DNA of 5,021 nucleotides, from the NCBI GenBank assembly GCA_018262875.1, contig JADFDL010000151.1, forward strand, positions 1 to 5,021. The letters run 5' to 3'. The translations under genes and the position numbers were made by a program. Every line of letters begins with the position of its first letter. Within the stretch, counting starts at the first letter, position 1. This document shows positions 1 to 5,021 of this stretch, piece by piece. A model generated the notes under the pieces. The model was not told the DNA's origin and did not search any database. It saw only the letters and a list, made by a program, of their open reading frames with translations. The DNA is from Rhodocyclaceae bacterium. GTDB lineage: Bacteria; Pseudomonadota; Gammaproteobacteria; Burkholderiales; Rhodocyclaceae.

Positions 1-708
1 CTCGCCGACGTGATCAGCCCGGGTTCGGACTATGTGCAGCTCGGCGGCGAGAAGAAGCATGTCATCAGCTATCTCGAGGACTTCCTCTTCCCCGCGGCGC
101 GAGCGCGTTCGCCGGTGAAGTCGCTCTCAGGCGGCGAGCGCAACCGCCTGCTGCTGGCGCGGCTGTTCAGCCGGCCGGCCAATGTCATCGTGCTCGACGA
201 GCCGACCAACGACCTCGACATCGAGACGCTGGAACTGTTGGAGTCGTTGCTCGCCGATTACAACGGCACGGTGTTCCTCGTCAGCCATGACCGCAGTTTC
301 CTCGACAACATCGTCACGCAGGTGATCGCCGCGGAGGGCGGCGGCGCCTGGCGCGAGACGGTCGGCGGTTACGAGGACTGGCTGCGGGAGACGCGGCAGC
401 GGCGAGTGCAGCAGGCTGCACTCGCCGCGGGAAACCACGAAGCCGCCGGGAAGCCGCGCGAGGCCAGAGCAAAGGCGAAGATGTCCTTCAAGGAGGCGCG
501 CGAACTGGAGGCGCTGCCCGAGCGCATCGCCGCGCTGGAAGCCGAGCAGGCCGGCCTCAATGCGCGCCTCGCCGATCCGGCCCTGTATCGCGGCGAGCCC
601 GAGGCGTTGCGCATGCTGAACGAGCGGCTGGCGGCGCTCGACAAAGAGATCGCTCAGGCCATGCAGCGCTGGGAGGAGCTGGAGGCGCGTTCAGTCGGCG
701 CCGGATAA
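1..708 (+). CDS. uup: Uup-like ABC-F ATPase, C-terminal part (5' end outside window)
   Basis: The reading frame is open from base 1, so this is the last 235 residues of a protein that is usually about 630 residues long; the beginning lies outside the window. The visible part is the end of the second nucleotide-binding domain. It has the ABC signature LSGGER (residues 43-48 of the fragment), Walker B with the ABC-F-type VLDEPTNDLD (64-73) and the switch histidine in LVSHDRSFLDN (94-104). A charged linker follows, then a C-terminal coiled coil (about 161-230) starting KMSFKEARELE and ending near RWEELEA, which matches the Uup C-terminal domain. There are no membrane segments, as expected for soluble ABC-F proteins. 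Uup proteins act at the ribosome and bind branched DNA through the C-terminal domain; in E. coli their loss raises precise excision of transposons. That is family knowledge. Other ABC-F proteins such as EttA and YheS are less likely because of the C-terminal coiled coil. The gene ends in TAA and converges with the GIDE-domain gene 33 nt away. Confidence 0.93.
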   Translation, partial: LADVISPGSDYVQLGGEKKHVISYLEDFLFPAARARSPVKSLSGGERNRLLLARLFSRPANVIVLDEPTNDLDIETLELLESLLADYNGTVFLVSHDRSFLDNIVTQVIAAEGGGAWRETVGGYEDWLRETRQRRVQQAALAAGNHEAAGKPREARAKAKMSFKEARELEALPERIAALEAEQAGLNARLADPALYRGEPEALRMLNERLAALDKEIAQAMQRWEELEARSVGAG

Positions 709-741
709 AAGTCAGTCCCCGCAGGACGGCGAGGGTGGGCT

Positions 742-1644
742 TTAGAAGCTTTCCATGCGCCAGAGAAGCGGCAGGGCGATCAGCGCGCCGAAGAAAGTCG
801 CGATGTGGAACCACGACCACCAGCGGTATTTCGTGGCGAGCTTGCCGGGATCGAGATCGGAAATGAGATAGAGGCGACCGTCCTCCGGCAGATGCATGAC
901 GTGCAGTTCGCTGGCGGCGCGCAGCTCGCGGTGGTTGGCGGCGACCTCGCGCCGGGCTTGCGCCCGAGCGAGCTCCCATTCCTTCAGATCGATCTGGCCA
1001 TTCTTGTCGAGATCGAAGCGCGCGATCAGTTCCGCCGTCCTCGCCTTCCACTCGGAGAGCAGCAGCTTGACGTCCTCGGCGAGGTTGAGATCGAGGTCGA
1101 CGCTGCCGCGCGTGGCGAACTGGCCGAGGGCATAGACTCTCTGGCGCTCGATGAGCAGCCACTCGGTGTAGCGGCGGTCGCCCTGGATCCAGGAGTCCTT
1201 TTTTGTCATCAGCATTTCAGCGCCTTCCGGGTCGATGACGCACTCGCCCGAGCCGTCATCGAGAATGAAGGAGGCGTCGCTCTCGCCCTTGTCTTCCTGC
1301 ACCCACTTGTTGTCGCTGTCCTTGCGCTCGACCGTGTAGCGGAACCACAGGCAGGGAACGTGGGAATGCGGGCTCATCAGCGGCGCGCCGGCGAGCGGTT
1401 TGCCGGTGCCGATCAGTTCGGAGTAGCCCTGCGCCGCCGAAGCAACTTTGGATGTGGGGGTGTCGGCGACGGCGCGGGCGCGGCGCCAGACGGAAGTCCA
1501 GGCGATGAGGCTGAGCGGCGCCATCAGCGCCACACAGACGAACATGCCGAGGCTCGATTCGGTCTTGAAGCCGATGAGGAGCAGGATGAACTGGCCGCCG
1601 GAGGTGACGAAATTGCCGTACCCCCGGCGCAGGCGGACGAGCAT
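742..1644 (-). CDS. Membrane protein with GIDE (BAM) domain and a single EF-hand
   Basis: This is a 300-residue protein. A hydrophobic N-terminal stretch (about 18-53, with the clearest membrane helix at 34-53) is followed by basic RRAR. Next comes a region resembling the GIDE/BAM domain (about 66-180), with blocks GYSELIGTGKPL, SPHSHVPCLWFRYTVE, FILDDGSGECVIDPEGAE and RYTEWLLIERQRVYALGQF. A helical segment follows, then a canonical 12-residue EF-hand loop at 211-222 (D211, D213, N215, G216, Q217, I218, D219, E222). A C-terminal membrane helix (about 276-296, WWSWFHIATFFGALIALPLL) ends the protein. Databases often label such proteins 'E3 ubiquitin ligase' because the domain was named from mitochondrial MULAN/GIDE. 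No RING finger is present, so ligase activity is not supported. The gene follows lemA by 12 nt in the same frame and has no recognisable Shine-Dalgarno sequence, which suggests translational coupling. The function is unknown. The EF-hand suggests Ca2+ binding in the soluble part between the membrane helices. Confidence 0.88.
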   Translation of the reverse strand: MLVRLRRGYGNFVTSGGQFILLLIGFKTESSLGMFVCVALMAPLSLIAWTSVWRRARAVADTPTSKVASAAQGYSELIGTGKPLAGAPLMSPHSHVPCLWFRYTVERKDSDNKWVQEDKGESDASFILDDGSGECVIDPEGAEMLMTKKDSWIQGDRRYTEWLLIERQRVYALGQFATRGSVDLDLNLAEDVKLLLSEWKARTAELIARFDLDKNGQIDLKEWELARAQARREVAANHRELRAASELHVMHLPEDGRLYLISDLDPGKLATKYRWWSWFHIATFFGALIALPLLWRMESF

Positions 1645-1656
1645 CGCGCAGCGCGC

Positions 1657-2229
1657 TTAGCTGAACAGGGTCTTCATGTCTACGTCGGTTTTTTCCGCGC
1701 TGGCGAATTCGAGCAGGGGTTTTTCCCCGAAGCGGAACATGCCGGCGACGATGGAGTCGGGGAACTGCTCGATGCGCACGTTGTTGATGTTGACCGCCTC
1801 GTTGTATAGCTCGCGGCGGTCGGCGATGCCGTTCTCCAGGGCGGTGATGCGGCCCTGCAGCTGCATGAAGCTCTCGTTGGCCTTCAACTCGGGATAGGCC
1901 TCGGCGACGGCGAAGATCTGGCCCAGCCCCAGCCGCAGGGCGCCTTCGGCCTGGCCCAGCGCCGGAATGTTCTGGTTCTCGCGCGCTGTCTGCACGCGGG
2001 AGCGCGCTTCGACCACGCGCTGCAGGGTTTCCTGCTCGAACTGCTTGTACTGCTTGCAGGTCTCGACCAGCTTGGGCAGCTCGTCGTGGCGCTGTTTGAG
2101 CAGCACGTCGATGTTGGCCCAGGCCTTGGCGACGGCGTGCTTCACCTGCACCAGCCCGTTGTAGATCATCACGCCGTATACCACGGCGACGACGATGAGG
2201 CCCAGCACCACCAGTGAAACGATTCCCAT
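1657..2229 (-). CDS. lemA: LemA family protein
   Basis: This is a complete LemA protein of 190 residues, a normal length for the family. An N-terminal membrane anchor (about 3-24, VSLVVLGLIVVAVVYGVMIY) is followed by a long helical domain. Conserved LemA blocks are visible: YNGLVQVKHAVAKAWANIDVLL (23-44), QRHDELPKLVE (46-56), VVEARS (72-77), AEAYPELKANESFMQLQ (109-125), ENGIADRRELYNEAVNINN (132-150) and FPDSIVAGMFRF (156-167). The topology should be a short N-terminal tail, one helix and a large soluble four-helix bundle. The start ATG is supported by a good ribosome binding site (AAGGGGG, 4 nt upstream). The biochemical role of LemA is not established. The family often sits beside GIDE- or TPM-domain membrane proteins, and here the GIDE-domain gene follows directly. 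This LemA is unrelated to the Pseudomonas sensor kinase once called LemA (now GacS). Confidence 0.96.
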   Translation of the reverse strand: MGIVSLVVLGLIVVAVVYGVMIYNGLVQVKHAVAKAWANIDVLLKQRHDELPKLVETCKQYKQFEQETLQRVVEARSRVQTARENQNIPALGQAEGALRLGLGQIFAVAEAYPELKANESFMQLQGRITALENGIADRRELYNEAVNINNVRIEQFPDSIVAGMFRFGEKPLLEFASAEKTDVDMKTLFS

Positions 2230-2233
2230 GATT

Positions 2234-2240
2234 CCCCCTT
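2234..2240 (-). promoter_or_regulatory. Ribosome binding site of lemA
   Basis: On the minus strand AAGGGGG lies 4 nt before the lemA ATG (2229). It is the clearest Shine-Dalgarno sequence of the minus-strand block and fixes the lemA start. Confidence 0.75.
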
Positions 2241-2260
2241 GGTTTGGACAGCCCGCGGTT

Positions 2261-2266
2261 ATTCTA
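2261..2266 (-). promoter_or_regulatory. Possible -10 element for lemA
   Basis: In the 60-nt gap between the HDOD gene and lemA the minus strand reads TAGAAT, five of six matches to TATAAT and about 30 nt before the start codon. No good -35 match lies 16-18 nt further upstream. It may give lemA and the GIDE gene a promoter of their own, but the HDOD gene could equally be the first gene of the operon. Weak evidence. Confidence 0.25.
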
Positions 2267-2289
2267 AACGACCGGGATGGGTTGGCGTG

Positions 2290-3141
2290 TTACGGCTTGG
2301 GGCCGCCTTCGGCGGGCGGGATGTCCACCAGCCGGCGCAGACGCTCCATGAGGGACGCGCCAGAGATGCCGAGCAGCTTGCTGATATCGGCGATGTCGTC
2401 GGGAATGGCCGGATCGTCCCAGCCGTTGGCCGAATGCCGGGCCAGGTTGACGGCATGGATGACATTGCGCGCGCGCGGATGCTCCACGTGGGTGTCGTCC
2501 ATCAGGCTCAGGAGAAGCTCAGGCAGGCGCCAGGCTTTGGCCAGCGCCAACTGCAGTTCGGTGCCGCGGATGCCGAGCACGGTCTGCTGCGCGGCGGCGC
2601 TGCGCAGCCTTGGGTTTTCCGACTGCAGGGCGCGGACGGCGAGCATCAGGGTCGGCGCGAAGCACCAGAGCAGGATTTCAGCGCAGTCGTGCAGCAAGGC
2701 GGCGATGATGACTTCGTCGATGTCGAGATCGTGGCGCAGCACCGCCCAGTCGCGGGCGAACATTGCGGCCTGGCGGGCGCGGGCGATCACGCGCAGGAGG
2801 CCGATGAGCGCTTGCGGCTGCTCCTTCAAGCTGTCCTCAACCTGGGGCAGGCCGTCGAATTTTGCAAAGAAGGGCGTGATGCCGATCATCATGACGGCGC
2901 GGTCGATGGTGGTGATGTCGGCCGTCTGGTTGGTGCGCCGCGTGGCCTCGATGTAGGCCAGCACACGCAGGGTCATCAGCGGATCCTGCAGGATGACGCC
3001 GGCGACCTGCCGGCCGGTGACGTTATCCTCGTTTTCGCGCAGGCGCGCCAATTCCCGCACCGTTCGTTTCAGCACGGGAATGTCGGCCTGGCTGAGATAG
3101 CTCACCCAGGATTCGAGGGAGGGCAGCGGACGTTGCAGCAT
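2290..3141 (-). CDS. HDOD domain-containing protein (degenerate)
   Basis: This 283-residue soluble protein consists mostly of one HDOD domain (about 20-225). Recognisable parts are the opening IPVLKRTVRELARL (21-34), ILQDPLMTLRVLAYIEAT (50-67, corresponding to the family's 'I..DP.L..r.L..aNSa' block), IDRAVMMIGITPFFAKF (79-95, the 'ai..lG...v' block), the HD-like core AALLHDCAEILLW (147-159) with His151-Asp152, and VLGIRGTELQLALAKAWRLPELL (188-210). The usual Asn-Ser after the DP helix and the second His in the G..H..vG block are absent. The protein is therefore probably not a metal-dependent phosphohydrolase, as is common for HDOD proteins, which mostly act as signalling or protein-interaction modules. 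No output domain such as GGDEF, EAL or a receiver domain is attached. The C-terminus (245-283) is short and ends in a proline-rich tail. The start ATG has no clear Shine-Dalgarno sequence. The gene lies upstream of lemA and divergent from earP. Its exact function is unknown. Confidence 0.85.
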   Translation of the reverse strand: MLQRPLPSLESWVSYLSQADIPVLKRTVRELARLRENEDNVTGRQVAGVILQDPLMTLRVLAYIEATRRTNQTADITTIDRAVMMIGITPFFAKFDGLPQVEDSLKEQPQALIGLLRVIARARQAAMFARDWAVLRHDLDIDEVIIAALLHDCAEILLWCFAPTLMLAVRALQSENPRLRSAAAQQTVLGIRGTELQLALAKAWRLPELLLSLMDDTHVEHPRARNVIHAVNLARHSANGWDDPAIPDDIADISKLLGISGASLMERLRRLVDIPPAEGGPKP

Positions 3142-3165
3142 CGATCGAAAATAATTCAGCCTATA

Positions 3166-3184
3166 CCGTTAGTTATAATAACGG
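3166..3184. repeat. Inverted repeat in the divergent promoter region
   Basis: CCGTTA (3166-3171) and TAACGG (3179-3184) form perfect 6-bp arms around a 7-nt centre. Inside and overlapping it, GTTAT-A-ATAAC (3172-3182) is a second, shorter palindrome. The element lies in the gap between the HDOD gene and earP and contains the plus-strand TATAAT. It could be an operator that controls one or both directions. With no known regulator matched, that is inference. Confidence 0.4.
3174..3179 (+). promoter_or_regulatory. Candidate -10 element for earP
   Basis: A perfect TATAAT lies about 84 nt before the earP start, inside the 121-bp divergent intergenic region. The -35 position (about 3151-3156, ATAATT) is a poor match, so the promoter may need an activator or the match may be chance in an AT-rich stretch. 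On the opposite strand the same palindrome offers TATTAT/TATAAC as -10-like sequences for the HDOD gene. Confidence 0.4.
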
Positions 3185-3200
3185 CACCGAGTAGGGAGGC

Positions 3201-3266
3201 TTGAATCGGAGTCTTTTCGTCAGCCAGATTCCAGTCATAAGCCCATTTCATCAACGACATACATGA
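3201..3266 (+). other. Possible 21-codon leader ORF overlapping the earP start
   Basis: A TTG codon at 3201, preceded by the purine-rich AGGGAGG (3193-3199), opens a 21-codon frame. Its TGA stop (3264-3266) overlaps the earP ATG (3263-3265) as ATGA. This arrangement would allow termination-reinitiation coupling, and earP itself lacks a Shine-Dalgarno sequence. Against it, the Shine-Dalgarno to TTG spacing is only 1 nt, TTG is a rare start, and the peptide (LNRSLFVSQIP...) has no recognisable features. Speculative. Confidence 0.18.
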
Positions 3267-4408
3267 TTCCCCCGAAACACTGGGACCTCTTTTGCAGGGT
3301 AGTCGATAACTACGGCGACATCGGCGTCTGCTGGCGGCTGGCGCGCCAGTTGGTGGCCGAGCACGGTCTGCAAGTCCGTTTGTGGGTGGATGACCTGATC
3401 GCCTTCAGGCGTCTCTGTCATGACATCGATTCAGGGTTGGCGATGCAGTCCTGCCGCGGTGTAGAGGTGCGGCATTGGGAAGACCCGTTCCCGGCCGTCG
3501 AGCCGGCGGAAGTGGTGGTCGAGGCCTTCGCCTGCGAATTGCCGGAGCGCTACGTCCAGGCGATGGCGGCCCGTTCAGAAAAGCCGTGCTGGATCAACCT
3601 GGAATACCTCAGCGCGGAGGCGTGGGTCGGCGAGTGCCACGGCCTGACTTCGCCCAGTCCGCGCCTGCCGCTGACCAAGCATTTCTTCTTTCCCGGTTTT
3701 GCCGCGGACACCGGCGGGGTGCTGCTGGAACGGGACCTGGACGCGCGCCGCCGCGACTTTCAGCAGGATGCGCGGGCGCAGGCCGCCTTCTGGCAAGGCC
3801 TTGGCCTGGCTGCGCCGGGGCCTGGAGAAAGCCGCATATCGCTGTTCTGCTATCCCGGCAGCCGGGCGGAGGAACTGTTTACCGGCTGGAGCGGGCAGGA
3901 AACCCCGGTGACCTGCCTGGTGCCGGAAGGTATCGCCGGCGAGGCGATCACCGCCTTCTTCGACCGGCCCACCCCCGCGGCCGGCGGCAGTTTGCGCCAG
4001 GGCAGCCTGGAGGTGCGCATCCTGCCTTTCCTCGAGCAGGACGATTACGACCGGCTGCTATGGGCCTGCGACTGCAATTTTGTGCGCGGCGAGGATTCCT
4101 TCCTGCGCGGGCAATGGGCCTTGCGGCCGATGGTTTGGCAGCCCTATCCGCAGGCGGAGGCGTTGCATCTTCACAAGCTGGAGGCGTTCCTGCGGCGCTA
4201 CGGCCAAGGCCTGCCTGAAGGCACGGCGCACGCCCTGGGGGACTTCTGGCGGGCCTGGAGCCGTGGCGAGGGGGTGGGGACAGCCTGGCCGGCCTTCTGG
4301 GCGCAGCGGACGGCCCTGGCGGGGCATGCCGAAGCCTGGGCGGCGACCCTGCAGGGCAACGGCGACTTGGCCTCGAAGCTGGCGCAATTCTGTGCTGTTG
4401 GGCTATAA
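3263..4408 (+). CDS. earP: EF-P arginine rhamnosyltransferase EarP
   Basis: This is a complete 381-residue EarP protein (formerly DUF2331), the normal family length. EarP is a cytoplasmic GT-B fold inverting glycosyltransferase (GT104) that transfers rhamnose from dTDP-L-rhamnose to Arg32 of elongation factor P. The N-terminus WDLFCRVVDNYGDIGVCWRLARQL (7-30) is the family hallmark. Asp15 and Asp19 correspond to the essential D13 and D17 of Pseudomonas putida EarP. In the C-terminal, nucleotide-sugar-binding half, RISLFCYPGSR (191-201) and NFVRGEDSFLRGQWA (272-286) are conserved; Glu277 corresponds to the essential E273. The W-Q-P-Y motif (292-295) and HKLEAFL (304-310) also fit. The ATG at 3263 is the only sensible start, because upstream in-frame sequence reaches a TAA without another ATG, GTG or TTG. 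No Shine-Dalgarno sequence precedes it. efp, its substrate gene, follows 48 nt downstream. The dTDP-rhamnose synthesis genes (rmlABCD) are not in the window. Confidence 0.97.
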   Translation: MIPPKHWDLFCRVVDNYGDIGVCWRLARQLVAEHGLQVRLWVDDLIAFRRLCHDIDSGLAMQSCRGVEVRHWEDPFPAVEPAEVVVEAFACELPERYVQAMAARSEKPCWINLEYLSAEAWVGECHGLTSPSPRLPLTKHFFFPGFAADTGGVLLERDLDARRRDFQQDARAQAAFWQGLGLAAPGPGESRISLFCYPGSRAEELFTGWSGQETPVTCLVPEGIAGEAITAFFDRPTPAAGGSLRQGSLEVRILPFLEQDDYDRLLWACDCNFVRGEDSFLRGQWALRPMVWQPYPQAEALHLHKLEAFLRRYGQGLPEGTAHALGDFWRAWSRGEGVGTAWPAFWAQRTALAGHAEAWAATLQGNGDLASKLAQFCAVGL

Positions 4409-4409
4409 T
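4404..4409 (+). promoter_or_regulatory. Candidate -10 element for efp
   Basis: A perfect TATAAT in the context GGGCTATAAT overlaps the earP stop codon (TAA, 4406-4408) and lies 47 nt before the efp ATG. The -35 region is weak. It suggests efp has its own promoter besides read-through from earP, which would suit a substrate needed in far larger amounts than its modifying enzyme. Confidence 0.5.
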
Positions 4410-4446
4410 TTCCCGTTTATTTTTCGCCGCTTAACCCATTTTTCGC

Positions 4447-4450
4447 AGGA
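4447..4450 (+). promoter_or_regulatory. Ribosome binding site of efp
   Basis: AGGA lies 6 nt before the efp ATG at 4457, within CGCAGGATCAAGC. The spacing is good and supports the chosen start. Confidence 0.65.
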
Positions 4451-4456
4451 TCAAGC

Positions 4457-5017
4457 ATGAAACTGGCACAGGAACTCCGCGTAGGCAACGTCATCATGAT
4501 CGGCAATGACCCGATGGTCGTGCAGAAGGCCGAGTACAACAAGTCCGGTCGCAACGCTGCCGTGGTCAAGATGAAGTTCAAGAACCTCCTCACCGACTCG
4601 CCGAGCGAGAACATCTTCAAGGCCGACGACAAGTTCGAGATCGTCACGCTCGAACGCCAGGAAGTGACGTATTCGTATTTCGCCGACCCGATGTACGTAT
4701 TCATGGACGCCGAGTACAACCAGTACGAGGTGGAGAAGGAGAGCATGGGCGAGGCCGTCAATTATATCGAGGACGGCATGCCCTGCGAGGTGGTGTTCTA
4801 CAACGGCAAGGCGATTTCGGTTGAGATGCCCAACAGCGTCGTGCGCGAGGTCATCTACACGGAGCCCGCCGTGCGTGGCGACACCTCAGGCAAGGTGCTC
4901 AAGCCGGCGAAAATCTCCACCGGCTTCGAACTGCCGGTGCCGCTCTTCTGCGAGATCGGCGACAAGATCGAGATCGACACCCGCACCGGTGAGTACCGCG
5001 CCCGCGTCAAGGGCTGA
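4457..5017 (+). CDS. efp: Translation elongation factor P (arginine type)
   Basis: This is a complete 186-residue EF-P. EF-P binds between the P and E sites of the ribosome and stimulates peptide-bond formation at polyproline stretches. The three-domain layout is normal: an N-terminal KOW-like domain (1-63) and two OB-fold domains (about 65-127 and 129-185). The acceptor loop reads NKSGRNAAV (28-36) with Arg32 at the tip, the residue rhamnosylated by EarP, rather than the lysine of the EpmA/EpmB (beta-lysylated) type. Other conserved blocks are [16 protein letters not shown] (69-84), [14 protein letters not shown] (134-147) and the C-terminal [19 protein letters not shown] (168-186). No epmA or epmB genes are nearby, and earP sits immediately upstream, so enzyme and substrate form one module. 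The ATG is set by the AGGA ribosome binding site and the standard MK..QE N-terminus. TGA ends the gene 4 nt before the window edge, so any terminator is out of view. Confidence 0.98.
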   Translation: MKLAQELRVGNVIMIGNDPMVVQKAEYNKSGRNAAVVKMKFKNLLTDSPSENIFKADDKFEIVTLERQEVTYSYFADPMYVFMDAEYNQYEVEKESMGEAVNYIEDGMPCEVVFYNGKAISVEMPNSVVREVIYTEPAVRGDTSGKVLKPAKISTGFELPVPLFCEIGDKIEIDTRTGEYRARVKG

Positions 5018-5021
5018 TCTT

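Noticed and set aside
709..741. Possible bidirectional terminator between the converging uup and GIDE genes
   Set aside because: The only hairpin I can find is a 4-bp stem (GTCC/GGAC, 715-727), with a short T run (TTTT on the minus strand). It is too weak to call as an intrinsic terminator.
557..1162. Minus-strand frame of 201 codons spanning the uup-GIDE junction
   Set aside because: It overlaps the well-supported uup end and GIDE gene, and its Arg/Pro/Ala-rich translation has no domain.
742..1644. Annotation of the GIDE protein as an E3 ubiquitin ligase
   Set aside because: There is no RING finger or cysteine/histidine zinc pattern (only three cysteines: 37, 98 and 135). The label comes from the eukaryotic MULAN protein, which shares only the membrane-side domain.
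805..1809. Long plus-strand frame (334 codons) opposite the GIDE gene and the end of lemA
   Set aside because: It is antisense to two genes with clear families. Its composition (rich in Ala, Glu, Gly, Asp) is that of a GC-rich shadow frame, with no recognisable domain or ribosome binding site.
2239..3204. Long plus-strand frame (321 codons) opposite the HDOD gene
   Set aside because: It is a mirror of the HDOD coding frame, with low-complexity Gln/Gly/Asp/His-rich translation, no family motifs and no Shine-Dalgarno sequence.
3475..4218. Plus-strand frame of 247 codons inside earP
   Set aside because: It lies wholly within earP in another frame, and its Arg/Gly/Ala-rich translation is typical of frame-shifted GC-rich DNA. 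The earP frame is intact with family motifs throughout.
1..5021. A new defence, mobile or CRISPR-like system
   Set aside because: No repeats arrays, transposase or integrase, restriction, toxin-antitoxin or reverse transcriptase motifs are visible. All five genes fit known chromosomal families with similar GC-rich codon use.

Overview
The window looks like an ordinary chromosomal stretch of a GC-rich betaproteobacterium. Rhodocyclales or a neighbouring order is the best guess. This rests on the pairing of earP (EF-P arginine rhamnosyltransferase) with an arginine-type efp, on a LemA gene followed by a GIDE-domain gene, and on a Uup-type ABC-F protein whose remnant resembles proteobacterial Uup. 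The order-level placement is inference. I see no mobile elements, CRISPR arrays, tRNA or rRNA genes.

Layout. Bases 1-708 (+) hold the 3' end of a uup-like ABC-F ATPase gene, whose 5' part lies off the window. It converges on a three-gene minus-strand block read from right to left: a degenerate HDOD-domain protein (3141 to 2290), LemA (2229 to 1657) and a membrane protein with a GIDE/BAM domain plus one canonical EF-hand (1644 to 742). LemA and the GIDE gene are 12 nt apart, in the same frame, and almost certainly co-expressed. HDOD to lemA is a 60-nt gap, so co-transcription there is plausible but less certain. A 121-bp AT-richer divergent intergenic region (3142-3262) separates this block from the plus-strand pair earP (3263-4408) and efp (4457-5017).

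How the genes work together. EF-P rescues ribosomes stalled at polyproline stretches. In the arginine-type branch it needs rhamnosylation of Arg32 by EarP, using dTDP-L-rhamnose. Both partners are complete here, with the acceptor Arg32 and the EarP catalytic acidic residues visible, so this is a known and probably functional module. The LemA/GIDE pair is a conserved but poorly understood membrane-associated module. The most unusual item in the window is the EF-hand in the GIDE protein, which suggests Ca2+ responsiveness. The Uup-like protein is a ribosome-associated or DNA-associated ABC-F ATPase.

I found no convincing new multi-gene system. The points most worth a second look are the GIDE plus EF-hand architecture, the in-frame lemA-stop-GIDE junction, and the palindromic divergent promoter region with a possible leader ORF ending in the earP start codon.
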